From an uncultured Verrucomicrobiota bacterium (GTDB lineage: Bacteria; Verrucomicrobiota; Verrucomicrobiia; Limisphaerales; CAIMTB01): a stretch of DNA of 32,273 nt. Positions 6,600 to 13,097 of the stretch are shown piece after piece. A program made the position numbers and the translations under genes. The stretch covers positions 1 through 32,273 of the forward strand of contig CAIMTB010000154.1 in NCBI GenBank assembly GCA_903844265.1, given 5' to 3'. The notes beneath the pieces were generated by a model, which was not told the origin of the DNA, made no database searches, and saw nothing but the letters and a program-made list of their open reading frames with translations. Within the stretch, counting starts at the first letter, position 1. Every line of letters starts with the position of its first letter.

Positions 6600-8462
6600 T
6601 CAGGCGACTGGGCTGAGGTAGCCGAATTGCTCGAGTCGCTTGTTCAGCTTGCGGAGGTCACCTTGGCGGACCGCGATGCGCAGGCCTTCGACCTTGAGCA
6701 CGATCTCCCGCAGGATAGGGTCGGTAGCAAGATGGCGGCGGAGTTCCTCGTCGTCGGCGAGCTTGAGGACGACGAACTCCGGTTCCGGTTTCAGCGGGGC
6801 GACGCGGGCGAGCGTCCGGGAGAAGAAGTCCTCCCAGAGCGTGGGGGGCCGGTCGGACACGACCCGACGAAAGAGCCGGATGCGTTCCTCGATGTCGGCG
6901 CGGGTGGCGCATCCACCGAGGAGGGACTTCGCAGTCAGGCGGTAGCGGCCCGGGGCGAAGGGTTCGAGTAGCCTCTCCAGCGCCAACCGGGTGAGAGCGT
7001 CCGCGTCGAGGCAGGTTGCGAGCAGGCGGGTTTCGTCGAGGATCACACGATGGGTTTTCGCGGGACCGGCGTCGATCTCCCAGGACTTCCGCCGGCCGAG
7101 AACGAATTCCCCCCAGCCCGTCAGTCGGACGTATCTGAGCCCGTCGAACGGGCTCAGATAGTGCTTTCCGGGGAGGTGGCGGGTCACTCGCCTGGGGGGG
7201 TCATAGGCGATTTCCGCCATTCCGAGGGCGGCGAGGAGGAAGGCGTAACCTTTGAGCAAGGGAGCGGCGACGAGTGGGAAGATTTCGTCGCCGCCGACGA
7301 GGAAAGTCTTTTCCCATGGGTTACCCTCGGCCCTGAGGTTCGCTTGGAACCTGGTAGCGTCCGGCGGGAACAGGCTGGGGGATTTCTCGCGCAGGAGGTG
7401 GTAAGTGGCGATGTTCTCCCACGAGACCCACTGTCCGGGCGGGAACTTTGCGAAGAAGGCCGGGAGCGCCTTCACCGATGGCGGATGGTAGTCGAGCCAG
7501 CGGTTGCGGGGACTGTCCAGATGTCCGAGCAGTTCGGCGTGCAGAAATGTCGGCAGGACCAGCATCTTTCCCAGGGCCGTCCGCAGCAGTTCCGGCCGAT
7601 CCGGGTTGGCGAGGATCTCGGCCCGTTCCTTCGGGTCCAGAAGGGAGGTTCCGACCGTCAGCAACCGGGACCGGAGGACGGCCAGATCGGTCTCGTCGGC
7701 ATCGGGAAAAAACTCGGGTCCTTGGATCATCTCGCGGACGGCGTGGATGGAGGGCAGGGTGACCCGGTCGGACTTGGTGCGCTTCAGGTGGCCCTGTTCG
7801 ATGAACCCGAGGACGAGACGGAGGTCGGCGATTCCGTAGGGGCCGGCGGCGGAGCGAATCCCGGCTTTGGCGGGCAGGTCTGCGATCGGGTTCAGTTCGT
7901 AATCCGGCGGGGACGGAAGGAAGTTCCGGAAGCACTGCCGGACTTCGATTGGCAGCGACGCGAGCAGGTCCTTCTTTTTCGGCGGGCCGGACTGGCTACC
8001 GTAATAGCGCCATTGACCGGATCGACCGCTGTGGACCATCAGGAAGCCGTGCTCGGGCAGCAGGAGGTACGGTTCGTAGATCCGCTGCTCCCCGGGATTC
8101 TCGATGGCGACCGGAGAACCGATGGCTTCCTCCAGCGCCGCAAGGTTGATCGCCTTCGACCAGGTGAGGGCGGCGATGGCCTTTTGGGTGGGGGAGGGCA
8201 GCCTTTCGTAGAAGCCAAGTCCCAGTTTCGGGTCGCGCAGCACCGCCGTGAGGAGGGTCGCCAGATAGGGCTTCTTGGGCTTCTTATCACGTGCCGCCAC
8301 GTCCTTGCGCTCCGGCGGGGGTAGTTTGTCTGGATGCGCCTCGGCAAGCGGTTGGAGGCTCGTCTCGTACAGCCATTGGAGAAACGGCGCGGAGCAACAG
8401 CGGATCGCCACCGTCTCGAGCGGCGCCTCCAGCATCATCTCGACCTCGTGGAACATGACCAT
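6600..8462 (-). CDS. Uncharacterised partner protein of the SNF2 helicase
   Basis: From ATG at 8462 (MVMFHEVEMMLEAP; an alternative ATG is at 8456) this is a ~620-aa soluble protein. The start lies only 8 nt after the helicase stop, so the two are almost certainly co-transcribed. No signal peptide, membrane segment, zinc motif or nuclease motif was recognised. The C-terminal third (LLEPFAPGRYRLTAKSLLGG followed by an ADIEERIRLFRRVV segment, then a strand-rich EFVVLKLADDEELRRHL tail) faintly recalls the XPB/Ssl2-type helicase-associated domain found in some bacterial proteins, but this is a weak impression. Tight coupling suggests that it forms a complex with, or targets, the helicase. The coding frame remains open upstream into the helicase gene, but that extension is out of frame with the helicase protein and is not used here. 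Confidence 0.8.
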   Translation of the reverse strand: MVMFHEVEMMLEAPLETVAIRCCSAPFLQWLYETSLQPLAEAHPDKLPPPERKDVAARDKKPKKPYLATLLTAVLRDPKLGLGFYERLPSPTQKAIAALTWSKAINLAALEEAIGSPVAIENPGEQRIYEPYLLLPEHGFLMVHSGRSGQWRYYGSQSGPPKKKDLLASLPIEVRQCFRNFLPSPPDYELNPIADLPAKAGIRSAAGPYGIADLRLVLGFIEQGHLKRTKSDRVTLPSIHAVREMIQGPEFFPDADETDLAVLRSRLLTVGTSLLDPKERAEILANPDRPELLRTALGKMLVLPTFLHAELLGHLDSPRNRWLDYHPPSVKALPAFFAKFPPGQWVSWENIATYHLLREKSPSLFPPDATRFQANLRAEGNPWEKTFLVGGDEIFPLVAAPLLKGYAFLLAALGMAEIAYDPPRRVTRHLPGKHYLSPFDGLRYVRLTGWGEFVLGRRKSWEIDAGPAKTHRVILDETRLLATCLDADALTRLALERLLEPFAPGRYRLTAKSLLGGCATRADIEERIRLFRRVVSDRPPTLWEDFFSRTLARVAPLKPEPEFVVLKLADDEELRRHLATDPILREIVLKVEGLRIAVRQGDLRKLNKRLEQFGYLSPVA

Positions 8463-8470
8463 GGCGGGGC

Positions 8471-11281
8471 TTATCCGAGGATGTGGTCGATGTCGGCCTC
8501 GCTGAGCGACTTGAGGTCGACGCCGTCGCTGCCGATGATTGCGTCGAACAGCTGTCGCTTCCGGCGCTGCAGTTCCACGATCTTCTCCTCGACCGACTCG
8601 CGGACGATGAGGCGGTAGGTGAAGACGGTGCGATCCTGGCCGATGCGGTGGGCGCGGTCGATCGCCTGAGCCTCCGCCGCCATGTTCCACCAGGGGTCGA
8701 AGATGAACACCGTGTCCGCCGCGGTGAGGTTCAGCCCGAGACCACCGGTCTTGAGCGTGAGGATGAATACCTTGATGTCGTCGCGGCTCTGGAACTGTCG
8801 CACGAGGGATTCCCGGTTCACGGTGGCGCCGGTCAGGGTCAGGTGGCCGATGCCGCGTTCGGCGAAGTCAGCCGACAGCAGGTCGACGGCGGCGAGGAAA
8901 TTGGTGAAGACGAGAACCTTGTGTCCATTGAGCACGGCGTCCTGGACGGTTTCGACGAGGAGTTCGCGCTTGGGCGAAACGATGGCGCCTTCGCTCTTTT
9001 CCTCTGGAATGCTGGCCAGTTGACGCAGTTCGAGGAGGGCTTCGAGGACGAAGAAGCGGCTGGCGTGCAGGCCGTCCGTGGCGATCCGCTGCGCGAGGGT
9101 TTCGCGGTAGAAGCGGCGACGGCTTTCATACAGGCGCTTCTGTTCGGGGCTCATGTCCACGAAGAGCGTCTGCTCGACCTTCTCGGGCAGTTCCTTAAGC
9201 ACGTCCCGCTTCAGGCGTCGCAGCATGAACGGGTAGATCTTCCGCCGCAGTTCCCTCGCCGCCTCCCGGTCGTCCTGCTGCTGGATCGGGACAGCGTACT
9301 GGCGGTCGAAATCGGCCCGGGAACCGAACATCGCCGGATTGAGGAAACGGAAGAGGGCATAAAGTTCGCCCAGATGGTTTTCGACGGGGGTGCCGCTCAA
9401 GGCAAGGCGGTGCTGGGCGCGAACCATGAGCACCGCTTTCGAGGTCTGGGTGTCGGTGTTCTTGATGGCCTGGGCTTCGTCGAGGATCGCGTAGTGGAAC
9501 TCCCGTCCGACGAACTGCTCCACGCTCCCGCGCAGCGTCCCGTAGGTCGTCAGAACCAGATGACCCTTCATGGCCTCGTCCAGATCGCGGTTCGCGCCGT
9601 GGAATACGCCGCAACGCAAGGAGGGGCAGAAGCGCTCGATCTCCCGCTGCCAGTTGAACAGCAGGCTGCGCGGCATGACCAGCAACGAAGGCCGGGTCTC
9701 GGCCGGGTAAATCGTGGACAGCAGGGCGATGGTCTGGACGGTCTTGCCCAGCCCCATGTCGTCCGCCAGACAGCCGCCCAGTCCATGGAGGTGGAGGTAG
9801 GCCAGCCATTTCAGCCCGGCCAATTGGTACGGGCGCAAGTCGGCGGCGATGGGCGGTGAGGGCTGCTTCTGGTCGGCCAGGGAGTTGAATCCGAGGAACA
9901 CCTCCCGCGCCCGGGCGAACGGCGCGTTTTCGGCGTTGGCGTCGATGAGTTCCTCGACGGCGGGAAGATCGAAGAACGAGACGCGGACGCCCTGTTCGTG
10001 GCGGCGGAAGAGGCGGCTCAGCTTGGCGACGTAATCGGCATTCATGACGGCCCGGGTGCCGTCGGCGAGGGTGATGCAGGATTCCTTGCGGTTTTCCGCG
10101 AGCACCTCCATCAGCGAAAACCGCTCGCCTTCGATCTCCACCTCCGCGGTCCCGTCCAGGTAGTCGATGCCGTATCCGAGGTTCAGCTTCAACTTGGGCG
10201 TCACCGGCTTGATCCGGTACGCGCGCAGCTTTTCCGCGCCGAACAGGGTGTAGCGACGCGCCAGATCGCCGAGTTCGCGGGCGAGAAAGCGCGCGGCGAG
10301 GCCCCGGTCGATCACGAAACCGTGGTCGTCCGCGTACACGAACCCGTCGGGCCGCGCTCCGAGGTCCTTATCGTGGCGGTGCAGGGTGCGGGTCAGGTCC
10401 TGGCGGGCTTCAACCAGGGAGTCGTAGATGACCTCGCGCACCACGACGGTCTTCTCGACGTCGTTGAGATGGGCCACTCGCGAGATGTCATGCCGCTGCA
10501 CGAAATCGGCCGACAACCGGGGCAGCGAATGGACCAGCCCGAAGTGTAATTCGCCCGTCTCGTCGACGGTGCGGAAGAGGACCGCCGCGCGGGCATGCAC
10601 CGGCTCGCCGGCTGCGACGGTGTGTTCGCCGTAGCGGAGTTCGACCCCGGTGAAGTGGGAATAGAACAGCGCCAGACACCGTTCCAACATCGTCTCGGGA
10701 AAGGAGGCGGCGAAAAGCGCCAGACGCCGGTGGTTCTCCCCCACCGGGGCCGTTCCCAGGATACGGTCTCCGACCAGGACATGGGATTCGTTGAGGAACC
10801 GCAGTTCATCTCCGGTCGCGAGGGCTTCTCCGTCCCGGACCAGGGTCAGGCGGCCTTCGATCCAGGACCCCTTGGGGGCAAGCTCGAGCCGGATTGTGGC
10901 GGTCCCCGGTTCGAACCGGACAGGCTGGCGGTCGGGGCCAAGGACCGGAGCGCCGGCACGCAGGAGCCAGATTAGGTGCTCATGGCGGTGCAGGTACGCG
11001 TGTTCCGCGGAGCGCTCCCAGCCCACGAGCTCCTGCTGGCGCTCCTCGACGGCGGCCAGCGCCTTGAGCAGATCCCGAAGTGGGCCCCGGGCGGAGCGGT
11101 AGTCGAAGGGCCGGGGCCGCCCTTGGCTGTCGGTCACCTCCAGATAGGCTCCCTCGTCGTCGAACGCCAGGCGGACCGTGGCTTCTCCCTCGGTGATGGC
11201 ACCCGGGCCTGGCCGTTCTCCCGATCGTCGCAGGGCGACAAAGAGCGGCGGTTCGGCTTCATTTTCTTCCAGCGGAAACAT
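8471..11281 (-). CDS. SNF2-family DNA-dependent ATPase/helicase
   Basis: A 936-aa protein with a complete SNF2 motor in its C-terminal half. Motif I is DDMGLGKTVQTIAL near residue 510, motif II ILDEAQAIKNT near 600 and motif III LALSGTPVENHLGELYALF near 627. The helicase C domain has LVFTNFLAAVDLLSADFAER, LKTGGLGLNLTAADTV and motif VI QAIDRAHRIGQDRTV near 872. The C-terminal tail KIVELQRRKRQLFDAIIG is typical of bacterial SNF2 proteins. The N-terminal ~450 residues are a poorly conserved beta-rich region. Such proteins translocate on double-stranded DNA and remodel protein-DNA complexes. There is no SWIM zinc finger, nuclease or methylase fused or adjacent. The gene leads a two-gene unit with 6600-8462, and the unit is bracketed by repeat copies B and C. 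Confidence 0.93.
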   Translation of the reverse strand: MFPLEENEAEPPLFVALRRSGERPGPGAITEGEATVRLAFDDEGAYLEVTDSQGRPRPFDYRSARGPLRDLLKALAAVEERQQELVGWERSAEHAYLHRHEHLIWLLRAGAPVLGPDRQPVRFEPGTATIRLELAPKGSWIEGRLTLVRDGEALATGDELRFLNESHVLVGDRILGTAPVGENHRRLALFAASFPETMLERCLALFYSHFTGVELRYGEHTVAAGEPVHARAAVLFRTVDETGELHFGLVHSLPRLSADFVQRHDISRVAHLNDVEKTVVVREVIYDSLVEARQDLTRTLHRHDKDLGARPDGFVYADDHGFVIDRGLAARFLARELGDLARRYTLFGAEKLRAYRIKPVTPKLKLNLGYGIDYLDGTAEVEIEGERFSLMEVLAENRKESCITLADGTRAVMNADYVAKLSRLFRRHEQGVRVSFFDLPAVEELIDANAENAPFARAREVFLGFNSLADQKQPSPPIAADLRPYQLAGLKWLAYLHLHGLGGCLADDMGLGKTVQTIALLSTIYPAETRPSLLVMPRSLLFNWQREIERFCPSLRCGVFHGANRDLDEAMKGHLVLTTYGTLRGSVEQFVGREFHYAILDEAQAIKNTDTQTSKAVLMVRAQHRLALSGTPVENHLGELYALFRFLNPAMFGSRADFDRQYAVPIQQQDDREAARELRRKIYPFMLRRLKRDVLKELPEKVEQTLFVDMSPEQKRLYESRRRFYRETLAQRIATDGLHASRFFVLEALLELRQLASIPEEKSEGAIVSPKRELLVETVQDAVLNGHKVLVFTNFLAAVDLLSADFAERGIGHLTLTGATVNRESLVRQFQSRDDIKVFILTLKTGGLGLNLTAADTVFIFDPWWNMAAEAQAIDRAHRIGQDRTVFTYRLIVRESVEEKIVELQRRKRQLFDAIIGSDGVDLKSLSEADIDHILG

Positions 11282-11398
11282 GTCAGGGGGTTGCTTTCGG
11301 CGTTTGGGATGGGCCTTCCGCCGGAAGCTGCCTGACTCTGGTCGCGCTGGAAACGGTGGACTTTTCGGTTCGGCTGGTCGTCACGGAGGCGATGGCGA

Positions 11399-11559
11399 TG
11401 GGGTCAAACATTGACTGTTGACACTTGCGTGTCGAGACGCCGTGCCACCTCGACCAATCGCGAAACCGGGAGACGTGGGGCCATCTGAAGTGGCCTCAGC
11501 GCCGCGCGATGCCGCGAGGCGCGCTCGACTCAAATGTCGACTGTCAATGTTTGACCCCA
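11399..11559. repeat. Repeat family 1, copy C (161 bp)
   Basis: The left end is 11399-11423 and the right end 11535-11559, a 25-bp inverted repeat with two mismatches. Relative to copy B it lacks the left module (TTCCGCATTTCC...) but keeps the right one (ACCAATCGCGAAACCGGGAG, GTGGGGCCATCTGAAGT). It fills the divergent gap between the helicase start and the propeller-protein start, so it may carry or separate their promoters. The remaining ~118 bp before the helicase start hold no recognised feature. Confidence 0.9.
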
Positions 11560-11603
11560 ATCGTTTTGCAACTCCCGAAGCCTCTCGCCAACGTGCTCAA
11601 CGC

Positions 11604-12962
11604 ATGAAGCGCCACCCCCTGACTCCCTTCCTGGCCCTGTTCAGCGCCGCAGCCATGACAGTCGCCGCGCAGTCCTTCGACTGGCCGCAGTGGCAGGGCC
11701 CCGACCGGAACGCAACTTCGAAGGAAGCCGGGTTGCTCAAGCAATGGTCGAAAGACGGCCCGCCGCTAGCCTGGAAGATCCAGGGACTTGGCGGTGGCTA
11801 CGGCGCTCCGTCCGTTGCCGCGGGGCGGATGTTCGGCATGAGTAGTCGTGGCGAGGACGAGGTTGTCTGGGCTCGATCCGAGGCGGATGGCAAGGAAGTG
11901 TGGGGTGCGCGTCTGGGTCCGGCTCTGACCGAAGGAGCGCCGCAGGGAAAGGAGGGTGCAGGGTGCGCACCGACGGTGGATGGCGAGCGGCTGTATGTTC
12001 TGGGCTTGGGCGGCGACCTGGCCTGCCTGCAAGTGCAGGACGGCAAGATTGTCTGGCGACGCAGTGTGGCCAATGATTTCGGCGGGATACTCCCGACTTG
12101 GCGATACAACGAATCGCCACTTGTTGACGGCGACAAAGTCGTCTGCACGCCGGGAGGCAAAGACGCGACGATCGTCGCCCTGAACAAGTTGACCGGCGAA
12201 ACGATCTGGAAGACGGCAGTGACCGAGCCTTCCGGCGGCAGTTCCGGCGGCCCGGGCGGGGGACGCGGAGGCGGGCGTCCCGGCTTCAGGGACTCTGGAG
12301 CTTCCTATTCCTCGGCCATAGCGATCGATTTCGGGGGGCAGCGTGAATACGTGCAGTTCACCTCGAAGGCGTTGGTCGGCGTCGCGGCGTCTGACGGGAA
12401 GTTCCTCTGGCGGTATGACCGGCCTGCCAACCGGATGGGTATCCACTGTTCGACGCCCATCTACCAGGAGGGTCTGGTTTTCGCCGCCTCGGCCTACGGG
12501 GCTGGAGGTGGGCTGGTGAGGCTGGGCAAGGATGGGAACGGCGGCATCAAAGCCGACGAAGTCTGGTTCTCCAAGAACATGGAAAACCACCATGGGGGCG
12601 TGTTGGTCTTGGATGGTTGCCTCTATGGCAGCAACGGCGGCAACGGCGGTGGCTACCTCGTCTGTCTCGATTTCGCGACCGGCGACGTCTTGTGGAACGA
12701 GCGCGACGCGGACAAGCGACGTGTGACGAAGGGCTCCGTCGCGCTGGCGGACGGGCGAATCTACTATCGCACCGAGGAGGGCACCGTTCTGCTGGTTGAG
12801 CCCAGCCGGAAGGAGTATCTTGAGCGTGGGCGCTTTGAGCAGCCCGACCGCACGAAGCAGCCGGCCTGGACTCATCCTGTCATCGCAAACGGACGACTCT
12901 ATATTCGCGATCAGGACACACTCTTTTCCTACAACGTGCGGGCCGATGGGGTCAAACATTGA
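11604..12962 (+). CDS. Secreted PQQ-like (quinoprotein-type) beta-propeller protein
   Basis: From ATG at 11604 the product is 452 aa with a signal peptide (MKRHPLTPFLALFSAAAMTVAAQ). The mature start SFDWPQWQGPDRNATSKE is the hallmark of the PQQ-like outer-membrane-biogenesis/propeller family abundant in Planctomycetota and Verrucomicrobiota. Repeated blades follow, for example GKEVWGARLG, DGKIVWRRSV, TGETIWKTAV, DGKFLWRYDR and TGDVLWNERD. A Gly/Arg-rich loop (PGGGRGGGRPGF) sits near the middle. Such proteins act in the periplasm as scaffolds or sugar/alcohol-oxidation-related propellers; no catalytic residues can be assigned. The last residues GVKH are encoded by repeat copy D, whose left end provides the stop codon, so the native C-terminus after LFSYNVRAD was replaced or trimmed by about a codon or two. 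Confidence 0.9.
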   Translation: MKRHPLTPFLALFSAAAMTVAAQSFDWPQWQGPDRNATSKEAGLLKQWSKDGPPLAWKIQGLGGGYGAPSVAAGRMFGMSSRGEDEVVWARSEADGKEVWGARLGPALTEGAPQGKEGAGCAPTVDGERLYVLGLGGDLACLQVQDGKIVWRRSVANDFGGILPTWRYNESPLVDGDKVVCTPGGKDATIVALNKLTGETIWKTAVTEPSGGSSGGPGGGRGGGRPGFRDSGASYSSAIAIDFGGQREYVQFTSKALVGVAASDGKFLWRYDRPANRMGIHCSTPIYQEGLVFAASAYGAGGGLVRLGKDGNGGIKADEVWFSKNMENHHGGVLVLDGCLYGSNGGNGGGYLVCLDFATGDVLWNERDADKRRVTKGSVALADGRIYYRTEEGTVLLVEPSRKEYLERGRFEQPDRTKQPAWTHPVIANGRLYIRDQDTLFSYNVRADGVKH

Positions 12963-13083
12963 CTGTTGACAGTTCCGCATTTCCGTATTGATAGGACGTG
13001 CGGCCCCCGCCCGTTCCATGCCGTCATCAGTCCGGGGTCGGCTGCGATTCGAGTCAAATGTCAACTGTCAATGTTTGACCCCA
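12947..13083. repeat. Repeat family 1, copy D (137 bp)
   Basis: The left end is 12947-12971 and the right end 13059-13083, a 25-bp inverted repeat with one mismatch. It keeps the left module of copy B (TTCCGCATTTCCGTATTGAT, CCCGCCCGTTCCATGCCGTC) and lacks the right module. The element lies between two convergent genes. Its left end overlaps the last codons of the propeller gene, and its right end lies 14 bp from the rhamnosidase stop codon. A bidirectional transcription-termination role is possible but unproven. Confidence 0.9.
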
Positions 13084-13097
13084 CTTTCGTAGGAGGG

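Noticed and set aside
602-13083. Integron attC array
   Set aside because: Spacing resembles cassettes, but the ends lack the RYYYAAC/GTTRRRY core, genes face both ways and exceed normal cassette size, and no integrase is visible.
6323-13083. CRISPR array
   Set aside because: The repeats are kilobases apart, with no regular spacers and no cas genes.
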